From Micromonospora sp. MW-13 (GTDB lineage: Bacteria; Actinomycetota; Actinomycetes; Mycobacteriales; Micromonosporaceae), in NCBI RefSeq assembly GCF_003434305.1, contig NZ_QKKX01000033.1, positions 62,001 to 126,000 of the forward strand: a DNA stretch of 64,000 bases. Reading direction: 5' to 3'. Under the pieces are notes generated by a model that was not told the DNA's origin, did not search any database, and was given only the letters and a program-made list of their open reading frames with translations. The position numbers and the translations under genes were made by a program. Position 1 is the stretch's first letter. Each line of letters begins with the position of its first letter. Below, piece after piece: positions 1 through 7,679 of this stretch.

Positions 1-1090
1 GGTTCCAGGTCGGGGGCAGCAGCCCCCGACCCAGCGCCAGCGCCGTGGCCGCGGCCTCCAGCACGCCGGACGCGCCGAGCAGGTGCCCGGTGAGCGCCTT
101 GGTGGAGCTGACCGGCACCCCGCCGTCGCCGAACACCGCGGTCAGCGCGGCGGTCTCGGCGATGTCGCCGAGCTTGGTGGCCGTGCCGTGCGCGTTGACG
201 TAGCCGATGTCGCCGGCCGTCACGCCCCCGCTGGCCAGGGCGCGGCGCATGCACTCCGCCGCCCCGGACCCGTCCGGCCGGGGCGCGGTCGGGTGGTACG
301 CGTCGGTGTTCGCCCCGTAGCCGGCCACCTCGGCGTACCCGGTGACGCCCCGGGCGGCGGCGTGCTCGGCGCGTTCCAGCACCAGCAGCGCCGCCCCCTC
401 GGCGAGCACGAAGCCGTTGCGCCGGGCGTCGAACGGCCGGCTCGCCTCGGCCGGGTCGGCCCAGCCCCGCGCCAGCGCCCGGGCGTTGCCGAAGGTGTCG
501 GCGAAGGTGGGGAACAGCGGGGCCTCGCTGGCCCCGCAGACCACCACGTCGGCCTCCCCGGCCCGGATCAGCCGGACCGCGTCGGCCACCGACTGCGCGC
601 CGGAGGCGCAGGCGGTGCCGACCGACGAGCTGTAGCCCCGGATGCCGTGGGCGATGGCGATCCGCGCCGCCGGCATGTTCGGCAGGATCCCGGTGAGCAG
701 GTACGGGCTGACCGCCGCCCGCCCCCGGGCGGCCCGGGCCAGCACCTGGTTCTCCAGGGTGGACATCCCGCCGACCCCGCCGACGATCACCCCGATCCGG
801 TCGGGGTCGACGTCGCGGCCCACCTCGATGCCGGCGTCGGCGAGCGCGTCGGCGGCGGCGAGCAGGGCGAGCACCACGATCCGGTCGAGCACCCGGGTCT
901 CCGGGCCGGACGCCACCGTGCGCGGGTCGATGTCCGGCAGCAGCCCGGCCGCCTCCAGGGACTCTCGGGCGGGGTGGTCGTCGGCCGGGCGGGTCAGCCC
1001 GGACCGGCCGGTGAGCAGGGCGTCGAAGGTCTCCGCGACGCCCCGGCCGACCGGCGTGAACAGGCCCATCCCGGTGATGACGGCGGTCAT
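1..1090 (-). CDS. Beta-ketoacyl-ACP synthase (KS), 3' end outside window
   Basis: About 363 codons are visible; the C-terminus lies beyond the left edge (a complete KS is about 400-420 residues). The protein opens MTAVITGMG and keeps the complete KS triad: Cys in GTACASGA, His in NAHGTATK and a second His in STKALTGHLLGAS. It is therefore predicted to be an active decarboxylating condensing enzyme of the FabF/type II PKS class. Its ATG overlaps the stop of the upstream ligase by ATGA (1087-1090), so it is the last visible gene of a coupled minus-strand operon ACP-ACP-KS-KSlike-ligase-KS. Which chain it extends cannot be read from sequence. A KS-CLF-like pairing with the altered KS at 3287-4381 is possible but is inference. 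Confidence 0.9.
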   Translation of the reverse strand, partial: MTAVITGMGLFTPVGRGVAETFDALLTGRSGLTRPADDHPARESLEAAGLLPDIDPRTVASGPETRVLDRIVVLALLAAADALADAGIEVGRDVDPDRIGVIVGGVGGMSTLENQVLARAARGRAAVSPYLLTGILPNMPAARIAIAHGIRGYSSSVGTACASGAQSVADAVRLIRAGEADVVVCGASEAPLFPTFADTFGNARALARGWADPAEASRPFDARRNGFVLAEGAALLVLERAEHAAARGVTGYAEVAGYGANTDAYHPTAPRPDGSGAAECMRRALASGGVTAGDIGYVNAHGTATKLGDIAETAALTAVFGDGGVPVSSTKALTGHLLGASGVLEAAATALALGRGLLPPTWN

Positions 1091-2703
1091 GACGGTGACT
1101 CGGTCAGGTAGCGCTCACGAAGCGCGACCTTGCGCACCTTGCCGGTCACGGTGACCGGGATGTCCTCCGAGCGCACCGGCACCACCCGGCGCAGGGTGGC
1201 CCCGACGTCGGAGCCCAGCGCGGCGCGCACCGCGTCGGTGCGGTCGGCGTCCGGGTCGGCCCCGGCGGCCAGCTCCAGCAGCACGTCGGTGACGACCCGG
1301 TCGGCCTCGGCGACGATGACCACGGTGCAGTCGGTGACGTCGGGGCAGGCGGCGAGGACCCGCTCCTCGGACAGCGCGGTGAAGAACCGTCGACCGTCAC
1401 CGACCTCGACGGAGTCGACCGCCCGGTCCATGTGGTAGTACCGGCCCTCGTCGTCGGCGTACACCAGGTCGCCGGTGAGGTACCAGCCGCGCAGCCGGAA
1501 CCGGTACGTGGTGGCCGAGTCGTTCCAGTAGCCCCGGAACAGCGACGGTGAGTCGATGCCGAGGAAGCCGACCTGGCCCGGGGGCAGCTCGTTGCCCTCG
1601 GCGTCGAGCACCGCGACCTTGGTGAACCGGTACGGGCGGCCCACGCAGCGGCCGTACTGGTTCGTCTCGCGGGTGTGGGTGATGTGGAACATCGAGTGGC
1701 CCATCTCGCTGGAGCCGAGGCCGTCGATGAAGACGGACCCGGGCACCCGGGTCACCCCGTGGCGGGTGACGGTGTCCCGGGAGCCGACCGCGACGAGCCG
1801 ACGCACGTGCGGCTCGTGCGAGCAGTCGCCGGTGTTGAACCACAGCCGCACCGAGTCCAGGTCGTAACCGGACAGGTCGAACCGGGCCAGCTCCGCCCAG
1901 GTGACGGAGAACCCGAACACCCCGTCCGGCCGCCACCGCTGGATGGCGTCGAGCACCCGCTCCCCGCCCTGCTCGGACAGCAGGAACATCTCCGCCCGGT
2001 TGCCCAGCGCCTGGTTGACCATCAGCACGGTCGCGGTGTGCGGGGCGGGCAGCGCGTTGAGGATGCGGCCGGTGCCCTGCGCCTGCGGCATGGACAGCAG
2101 GTGCCGGGTGGCGGCGAACAGGCTGCTGTGCGAGTGCAGCACCGCCTTCGGCACGCCGGTGGTGCCGGAGGTGTGGGTGATGACGACCGGGTCGTCCTGG
2201 TGGTGCCGGTAGTGGGCCGGGGCGGCGGTTGGGTCGCCGGCGCCGGCCTCGGCGGGGGTGCCGAGCAGCGGCGCGCCGAGGTCGTGGCCGGCCAGCAGCT
2301 CGGTGTGCGCGGCGTCGGCGAGCACGCCCGCGCCGCGCAGCCGGCGGATGTACTCGGCGGCGATCTCCGGGCGCAGCCTGCCGTTCATCAGCGCCGGGAT
2401 CGCGCCGAGCCGGGCCAGCGCCAGGAAGCTGAGCACCATGTCGGCGGCGGCGGTGGCCCAGACGGCGACCGGGTCGCGCGGCTTGACGCCCCGGGCGTGC
2501 AGCCAGGCGGCCCGGGCGGCGACCCGCTCGTCGAGCTGCCCCAGCGTCAGCGGGTGCTCGGCCGGGTGAGCGTCGACCGGCGTGTCGAAGGTCAGCCCCG
2601 GGCCGTCCGGGTCGGCGCCGTGCGCCAGCACCCGGGCCAGCACGTTGCCGGCGCCCAGTTCGGTGTCGGCGGCCAGCACGCCGCGCAGTCCCCTGGTCCT
2701 CAT
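1087..2703 (-). CDS. Acyl-AMP ligase (ANL superfamily)
   Basis: The 538-residue protein belongs to the AMP-dependent synthetase/ligase family. It carries the P-loop-like THTSGTTGVPKAV, the adenine-contacting region GLGSSEMGH, the hinge/ATP motif YLTGDLVY and a C-terminal TGKVRK with the catalytic Lys. It should activate a carboxylic acid as acyl-AMP and load it onto CoA or onto one of the ACPs at 4374-4885. The start is the ATG at 2703, which overlaps the stop of the upstream gene (ATGA); longer in-frame extensions have no coding character. The length is normal for a single-domain ligase. The substrate is unknown. Lying between ketosynthase genes, it most likely supplies a starter or side-chain acid for the polyketide pathway. 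Confidence 0.88.
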   Translation of the reverse strand: MRTRGLRGVLAADTELGAGNVLARVLAHGADPDGPGLTFDTPVDAHPAEHPLTLGQLDERVAARAAWLHARGVKPRDPVAVWATAAADMVLSFLALARLGAIPALMNGRLRPEIAAEYIRRLRGAGVLADAAHTELLAGHDLGAPLLGTPAEAGAGDPTAAPAHYRHHQDDPVVITHTSGTTGVPKAVLHSHSSLFAATRHLLSMPQAQGTGRILNALPAPHTATVLMVNQALGNRAEMFLLSEQGGERVLDAIQRWRPDGVFGFSVTWAELARFDLSGYDLDSVRLWFNTGDCSHEPHVRRLVAVGSRDTVTRHGVTRVPGSVFIDGLGSSEMGHSMFHITHTRETNQYGRCVGRPYRFTKVAVLDAEGNELPPGQVGFLGIDSPSLFRGYWNDSATTYRFRLRGWYLTGDLVYADDEGRYYHMDRAVDSVEVGDGRRFFTALSEERVLAACPDVTDCTVVIVAEADRVVTDVLLELAAGADPDADRTDAVRAALGSDVGATLRRVVPVRSEDIPVTVTGKVRKVALRERYLTESPS

Positions 2704-3290
2704 CGTGTGTCTCCTCCCCCCAGCAGCACCGCGACGGCCCGGGTCCCGGGCGCCCCGCCCGGCTCCCCGGCCCGGACGCCCGCACCGGCGTCGTCGGCTG
2801 CCTGCTCGATCATGATCAACAAGGTCTCGTCGGCGTCGCCGTCGTGGCACAGCAGTTCCGCCTCGGCCGTGCCCTCGGCCAGCGGGTCCCCGGTCGGAGC
2901 CACGCAGACCACCGGGCCGCCCAGCCCCCAGCGCGCGGCGACGTGGCCGGCGACGCTGTTCGGCACGGACTGGAAGAAGAACAGCGGCCCGGGTCGCCCG
3001 CCCGCGGCGACCGTGGCGTGCACCTGCTCGGCGCTGGCCCGGTCCCCCGCGGCGCTGACCAGCACCACGGCGGTCCGGACGCCGACCGGCTCCGGGGCCG
3101 GCCGCTCGCCGTGCCGCCGGGTGAGGCACCGGTCGGCGACGGCCGCCACGACCGGGCTGAACGCCGAGTGCACGAACCCGGGCAGGGCCGGCGGCGCGCC
3201 GTCGCCCGGCTCGGGCCAGCGGGCCTGCGCGAGCACCCGCAGGCCGGCGGCGGTCGCACCCGCGCCGGCCCGGTCGGGCTCCCCGGTCAC
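2700..3290 (-). CDS. Ketosynthase-like N-terminal-domain protein
   Basis: This 196-residue protein resembles the stand-alone 'beta-ketoacyl synthase-like, N-terminal' family (Ketoacyl-synt_2), which accompanies ketosynthases in aryl-polyene and related type II systems. The best stretch is LFFFQSVPNSVAGHVAARWG near residues 100-120, followed by GGPVVCVAP. No Cys-His-His triad is present, so it is probably non-catalytic, perhaps a chain-length or partner factor. The GTG start at 3290 overlaps the stop of the KS gene upstream (GTGA), and its stop overlaps the ligase start (ATGA), so it is translationally coupled on both sides. The family assignment is from remembered motifs; the function in this cluster is inferred. 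Confidence 0.7.
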   Translation of the reverse strand: MTGEPDRAGAGATAAGLRVLAQARWPEPGDGAPPALPGFVHSAFSPVVAAVADRCLTRRHGERPAPEPVGVRTAVVLVSAAGDRASAEQVHATVAAGGRPGPLFFFQSVPNSVAGHVAARWGLGGPVVCVAPTGDPLAEGTAEAELLCHDGDADETLLIMIEQAADDAGAGVRAGEPGGAPGTRAVAVLLGGGDTR

Positions 3291-4381
3291 GCCGCACCCA
3301 CCAGCAGCGCGGTGTTGGCGCCGCCGAACGCGGAGTTGAGGCTCAGCGCGTAGCCGGTGGCGGCCGGGCGCGGCGCGTCGCGGATGACGTCCAGCGGACA
3401 CGCCTCGTCCGGGCCGAGCCAGCCGGCGTTGACCGGCAGCTTCCCGTGCCGCACCGCGAGCACGGTCACCACCAGCTCCAGCAGCCCGGACGCCTCCAGC
3501 GCGTGCCCGTGCAGCGCCTTCGTGGAGCTGACCGGCACCCGGCCGGCGTGCTCGCCCCAGGCCAGCCGCAGGGCCGCCGCCTCGGCGGCGTCGCTGTATC
3601 CGGTTCCGGTGGCGTTGGCGTTGACGTACCCGATCTGCTCCGGGTCGAGCCCGGCCCGGCGCAGGGCCGCGCCGACCGCCCGGGCCAGCCCGCGCCCCTG
3701 CGGGTCGGGCTGGCAGGGGTGGTGGGCGTCGCCGGCCCGTCCCCAGCCGAGCACCGCGGCCAGCGTCGGCGCGTCCCGCCGCCGGGCCGCCTCGGCCGAC
3801 TCCAGCACCACGGCGGCCACCCCGTCGCCGAGCAGCAGCCCGCGCCGGCCGGCGCTGAACGGGCGCACCGCGCCGTCGGTCGCCAGCGCCCGGCCGGCGT
3901 CGAACAGCGCGTACTGGTCGGGCTCGACCAGGTAGCCGGCGGCGACGACGACCCGGTCGACGTCGCCTCGGCCGATCAGCGCGGCGGCGTCGGCCACCGC
4001 CGTGGACGCCGACACGCAGGCGCTGGTGTAGACCCGGGGGGCGCCTGCCAGTCCGCACCGGCGGGCCAGTTCCCCGGCCAGCGCCGGCACGCCCGCCCCG
4101 CCGTGCGCGGCGAGCAGCAGCGGCGCGCCGGCCCGGGCACCGGCGTCGAGCCGGGCCGCCGCGCAGGCGACGTCCACCGCCTCGGCCAGTTCGTCGGGCA
4201 GGGCGCCGGTCTCCGGCAGGGTGGCCGCCACCCCGACCCGGCGGGCCGTGGTGTCGAAGCGGCCGACCGGCCGGAACGCCGGGGTGCCGGCGAGCACCCC
4301 GGCGAGTTGCGCCTCGGCTCCCCTGCCGAGCGCGCTGAGCGCGTGGACGCCGGTGATCCGTACGCCGGGCCGCTCAGCCAT
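3287..4381 (-). CDS. Ketosynthase with His-to-Asn change in the active-site motif
   Basis: This 364-residue KS-fold protein starts MAERPGVRITGVHALSALG. The nucleophile Cys122 is kept (YTSACVSAS), and so are Lys288 and the second His293 (STKALHGHALEASG). The first catalytic His, normally in NAHGTGT, is Asn256 here (VNANATGTG). That His takes part in decarboxylating the extender unit, so this enzyme may not be a standard decarboxylating condensing enzyme. It could be an acyltransferase, a KS III-like loader or a structural partner. It is short for a KS (about 410 usual). The gene overlaps the upstream ACP by 8 nt and the downstream KS-like gene by GTGA. Confidence 0.85.
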   Translation of the reverse strand: MAERPGVRITGVHALSALGRGAEAQLAGVLAGTPAFRPVGRFDTTARRVGVAATLPETGALPDELAEAVDVACAAARLDAGARAGAPLLLAAHGGAGVPALAGELARRCGLAGAPRVYTSACVSASTAVADAAALIGRGDVDRVVVAAGYLVEPDQYALFDAGRALATDGAVRPFSAGRRGLLLGDGVAAVVLESAEAARRRDAPTLAAVLGWGRAGDAHHPCQPDPQGRGLARAVGAALRRAGLDPEQIGYVNANATGTGYSDAAEAAALRLAWGEHAGRVPVSSTKALHGHALEASGLLELVVTVLAVRHGKLPVNAGWLGPDEACPLDVIRDAPRPAATGYALSLNSAFGGANTALLVGAA

Positions 4382-4619
4382 CTGCGGGAGCGGTCAGGCA
4401 GGTGTGGAACACCGCCAGGGCGTCGTCGACCGTCCGGATGCCGGCGAGCTGGTCGTCGGTGAGGTCGAGTTGGCGGTCGTAGCGCTGCTCGACGAGGTGG
4501 ACCAGCCAGGCGAGTTCCATCGAGCCCACCCGGTCGGACACCTGGTCGACCGGTTTCGCGCTCATCTCGGCGAGCATCGTCAGCAGGTCAGCTCGCCCCA
4601 GGTCGGGCTGACCGGACAT
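4374..4619 (-). CDS. Acyl carrier protein (second of two)
   Basis: An 81-residue protein with ACP features: an acidic, helical sequence and a probable phosphopantetheine-attachment Ser in VGSMELAWLV near residue 33, in place of the usual DSLE. The start ATG at 4619 shares one base with the stop of the preceding ACP (TGATG), so the two ACPs are translationally coupled. The 3' end overlaps the KS gene by 8 nt. The attachment motif (GSMEL) is atypical, lacking the Asp before Ser, so holo-ACP formation is likely but not certain. It may carry the acyl group supplied by one of the two AMP ligases. Confidence 0.78.
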   Translation of the reverse strand: MSGQPDLGRADLLTMLAEMSAKPVDQVSDRVGSMELAWLVHLVEQRYDRQLDLTDDQLAGIRTVDDALAVFHTCLTAPADG

Positions 4620-4885
4620 CAGGAGTTGCCGTCGGCCGACGCGGCGACGCGGTCGGCGATCATCGTGGTGAACTCGCCGACCGTCATCAGGGCCAGCTTC
4701 TCGGACTCGTCGTCGGCGAACTTCAGGCCGTAGCGGTCCTCGACCCGCACGGCCAGGTCGGCCAGGGCCAGCGACTCCAGGTCGACGCCGGCGGGGCCGA
4801 GGGTGGTGTCGTCGTCGATGTCGTCGACGTCGTAGTTCATGTCGGTGAGCTGCTCGATGACGAAGGCACGGACCTCGTCGCGCAT
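4619..4885 (-). CDS. Acyl carrier protein (first of two)
   Basis: An 88-residue acidic ACP. The attachment site is VDLESLALADL (Ser near residue 39), followed by the typical helix RVEDRYGLKF. A strong ribosome-binding site GGAAAGAGG lies 6 nt before the ATG at 4885. The gene heads the left-hand operon and is divergent from the PPTase gene with only 15 bp between starts, so the promoter of each must lie in or very near the other gene. The neighbouring PPTase is the obvious enzyme to convert it to the holo form. Confidence 0.88.
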   Translation of the reverse strand: MRDEVRAFVIEQLTDMNYDVDDIDDDTTLGPAGVDLESLALADLAVRVEDRYGLKFADDESEKLALMTVGEFTTMIADRVAASADGNS

Positions 4886-4900
4886 GGTTAACCTCTTTCC

Positions 4901-5587
4901 GTGAGCCAGTCAGCGGTGCCCGGTCGGGACACCGTGTACGTGTGGTTCGGCCGTACCACCGGCGGTCGGCCGGAGGCGGCCCGGCGGCTGTTGCGGCGCG
5001 TGGGTGGCACGCTGCTCGGCCGGGCGGAGGCGGAGATCCGGGTGGGGCGCGACGCCGCAGGGCGGCCGTTCGTCCGCGCCGGTGACGCGGCCGAACTGCC
5101 GGTCAGCGTGAGTCACGCCGGCGACGCCGTGGTGGTCGCTGCCCGCCGCGCGGGCCCGGTCGGGATCGACGTGGAGGCCCGCCGGGAGCTGCCCGCGGTG
5201 GCACTGGCCCGTCGCTGGTACGCCCCGGCGGAGGCCGCCTGGCTGGCCGGCCGGCCCGCCGAGCGGCGCGCCGAGGCGTTCCTGCTGCTCTGGACGGCCA
5301 AGGAGGCGGTCGGCAAGGCGCTCGGCCGGGGGCTGCGCGACGGCGGCCTGGGCCGGCCGATGCCCCTGCCCGGCGGGCCGGGCGAACTGCTGCGCCCGGT
5401 TCCCGGGCCGGGCGGGCTGCGGGTCGGCCATCCCCGGCTGGCCGGCGACACCGCCGGTGACCCGGCCGGCGGCGCGTCCCGGACCGGCGGCCCGACGCTG
5501 TTCGACGCCGCGGCGGGGCGCGGCGCTCTGCTGCTGGCGGTGGCGGTCGACGGGCCGGTCGACGGGGTCGAGATCATCACGGACTGA
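4901..5587 (+). CDS. 4'-phosphopantetheinyl transferase, Sfp type
   Basis: This 228-residue Sfp/Gsp-family PPTase transfers phosphopantetheine from CoA to the conserved Ser of carrier proteins. Visible signatures are GIDVE (88-92; Mg-binding Asp90 and Glu92) and WTAKEAVGKA (131-140; Glu135, Lys139). It presumably activates the three ACP domains of this cluster. The GTG at 4901 has no Shine-Dalgarno sequence and sits 15 bp from the divergent ACP start. An in-frame GTG at 4934 (VYVWFG) is an alternative, since the homologous region begins about there. The residues after about 150 are Gly/Pro-rich and weakly conserved. The gene converges with the ligase at 5638. Confidence 0.88.
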   Translation: MSQSAVPGRDTVYVWFGRTTGGRPEAARRLLRRVGGTLLGRAEAEIRVGRDAAGRPFVRAGDAAELPVSVSHAGDAVVVAARRAGPVGIDVEARRELPAVALARRWYAPAEAAWLAGRPAERRAEAFLLLWTAKEAVGKALGRGLRDGGLGRPMPLPGGPGELLRPVPGPGGLRVGHPRLAGDTAGDPAGGASRTGGPTLFDAAAGRGALLLAVAVDGPVDGVEIITD

Positions 5588-5637
5588 TTGATCAGTCAGG
5601 GTCGGGGACGCGACGGCGGGCCGCCGGAGCGGGCCGG

Positions 5638-7038
5638 TCACGGCGTCGCCGCCCGCAGCGCCTGGGTCGAACGGACCAGCTTGCCCGTGGTGGTGCGGGG
5701 CAGCCGGTCGAGCAGGTGCAGGGTGCGGGGCCGCTTGTAGCCCGCGAGCCGCTCGGCGATCAGCCTCTCCAGCACCTCCTCCGACAGCGGCCCGTCCGGC
5801 TGCACGTACGCGGTGATGCCGTCGTCGTAGACCACCACGGCGGCGTCGACCCCGGGCAGCCCGGCGAGGGTCGCCTCGACCTCGGTGAGGTCGACCTTCA
5901 TCCCACCGACGGACACCTGGGAGTCGAGCCGGCCGCGCACGGTCACCAGGCCGGTGTCCGGATCGACGGTGCCGGCGTCGCGGGTGTGCAGCCAGCCGTC
6001 GGACCAGCGGTCCGGGTCGGAGAGCCCGACGTAGGGCGACTCCGCGCAGCTCACCCACAGCTCGCCGGCGGCGGACTCACGCACCTCGATGCCGGGGGCG
6101 GGGACGATCGACGGGCGGTGCCGCCCGTGCAGATCGGTGCCGATCACCCCGACCTCGGTCATCCCGTACATGTTGCCCAGCGGCACCCCGAACCGGTCGG
6201 TGAACGCGGCGGCGACGGCGGCCGGGACCAGCTCGCCGCCGGTGGTCATCCGCTTGAGCTGCGGCAGCGGCCCGGTCCGCCGGGTGGAGGCCAGCAGTCC
6301 GATGTGGAACGGGACGCCGAGCACGGTGGCGGGGCTGTCGTCGGCGGCGACGGCGGCGAGCACCGCGTCGCCGCTGAGCCGGGCCGGCGGGACCAGCGTG
6401 ATCCGGGCGTGCAGGCCGTAGAGCAGTCCGCCGACGAGGCCCAGCACGTGCACCATGGACGGCAGCAGGATGATCCGCTCCCCGGGCAGCGCGACCCCGT
6501 CGATCCGGGTGTAGCGGCGCACCTCGGCGACGAGCGAGGCGGCGTGGCGGCCGATCACCTTGGACGGTCCGGTGGAGCCGGAGCTGAGCTGGATCACCGC
6601 GTGCGGGCTGCCGGCCGGCCGGTCCGAGTAGGGGGTCACGCCCTCGGTCACGTCGACGAAGATCTTCAGCGCGCCGGCGCCGCTGCGCACCGGGGTCACC
6701 ACGACCTGCGGGGTGAGCCGCTCCAGGGCGCGCTCCACCTCGTGGTCGGTGAGCCGATGGTCCAGCAGGATGGCCTGCGCGCCGCTGCGCCAGGTGGCCA
6801 ACAGGTTCACCACGTACGCCAGCGACGGCGGCAGGCGCAGCGCGGCGGCCCCGCCGGGACGCAGCCCGGCCCCGGCGAGCCGGGCCTGGGCCTCGCCGAC
6901 CAGCCGGCGCAGGGTGCCCCGGTCCACCGGGTCGGGCAGCCGGAAACAAACGTCGGTCGACGGGCCGGCCAACAACACTTCGTCAACCCAGGCAGCGTCG
7001 TCTACTGTAGATTCTTCTGCCGAACGATCCATACTCAC
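5638..7038 (-). CDS. Acyl-AMP ligase (ANL superfamily), second copy
   Basis: A 466-residue ANL-family enzyme with the P-loop LSSGSTGPSKVIGRH, the region GNMYGMTEVGVIG, the hinge DSQVSVGGMKVDL and a C-terminal TTTGKLVRS with the acylation Lys. It is shorter than the ligase at 1087-2703 and only distantly similar, so it probably has a different substrate, a starter acid or an amino/aryl acid. Translation begins at GTG 7038 or ATG 7032; neither has a clear Shine-Dalgarno sequence. It is monocistronic as far as can be seen, with a 50-bp gap to the convergent PPTase gene and a low-GC stretch upstream. Confidence 0.87.
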   Translation of the reverse strand: MSMDRSAEESTVDDAAWVDEVLLAGPSTDVCFRLPDPVDRGTLRRLVGEAQARLAGAGLRPGGAAALRLPPSLAYVVNLLATWRSGAQAILLDHRLTDHEVERALERLTPQVVVTPVRSGAGALKIFVDVTEGVTPYSDRPAGSPHAVIQLSSGSTGPSKVIGRHAASLVAEVRRYTRIDGVALPGERIILLPSMVHVLGLVGGLLYGLHARITLVPPARLSGDAVLAAVAADDSPATVLGVPFHIGLLASTRRTGPLPQLKRMTTGGELVPAAVAAAFTDRFGVPLGNMYGMTEVGVIGTDLHGRHRPSIVPAPGIEVRESAAGELWVSCAESPYVGLSDPDRWSDGWLHTRDAGTVDPDTGLVTVRGRLDSQVSVGGMKVDLTEVEATLAGLPGVDAAVVVYDDGITAYVQPDGPLSEEVLERLIAERLAGYKRPRTLHLLDRLPRTTTGKLVRSTQALRAATP

Positions 7039-7157
7039 TGTGGTCTACCGCCCAGCATCGAAAAGGGCACAACGGCCCAATGTGGTGCGTCTTTCGGGGT
7101 GCTGACGGAACACTACGGCAGCCGCCGAGACCATTACTAGATGCGAATGGCTAGATC

Positions 7158-7190
7158 AAAAAGGTCGGCCGGCCCGATTGCCGGTCGGCC
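7158..7190 (-). terminator. Possible intrinsic terminator
   Basis: An imperfect hairpin (GGCCGGCC at 7167-7174 pairing with GGTCGGCC at 7183-7190, one G-T pair) is followed on the minus strand by five T residues (A-run 7158-7162). It would stop minus-strand transcripts coming from the monooxygenase region before they reach the ligase at 7038. Confidence 0.4.
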
Positions 7191-7330
7191 GGTTCGGGGG
7201 GCAGGATCGGCCGCGACACGGCGGCCGGCGGCAGCCTGCCCGCGTACGCCCAGCGTCCGGCGGGGGCGCGAGCCTGCCCGCCGGTAAGCGGTCCCACCGG
7301 GGCGGCAGCCTGCCCGGCCCCGGCCCCGGG

Positions 7331-7624
7331 GTGCGCTCCGGCGAGCACCGCACCCACTCCGGCGAGTCGCGGGCGGTGGTGCCCCTGGGTCGGGGCCCGG
7401 ACGGGCCGGTGGCGGTGCTGGACAACAGCACGATCGGCGTCGCCCTGCCGGCGGCCGGGAAGCCGCCGCCGCTGCGCCGGCTGGCGCAGACCGACACGCG
7501 CCACCATTCCGTCGACGACGTGCTGGACCGGCTCTGCGGGCTGCTGGCCGACCCGAACACCGACGACGCCGTAAGGAAACTCGCGCCGGACGACGCCTAC
7601 CAGGGGAAGCTATGCCCGGGCTGA
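7331..7624 (+). pseudogene. Unrecognised ORF fragment with coding codon bias
   Basis: From about 7331 to the stop at 7624 the plus strand has strong third-position G/C bias and a protein-like sequence (about 97 residues, including VAVLDNSTIGVALP and HHSVDDVLDRLCGLLADP). Upstream of 7331 the frame stays open to 7178 but reads as low-complexity sequence. No Shine-Dalgarno sequence precedes any start. I do not recognise the family. It could be the 3' end of a gene whose front half was lost when the 7-10 kb patch was inserted or rearranged, or a small real gene starting at GTG 7331. Confidence 0.35.
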
Positions 7625-7679
7625 GGAGGAAGTTGTATCCGGACATTGGTACGGACGAGCTGATTTGCAGAAGCCGCGG

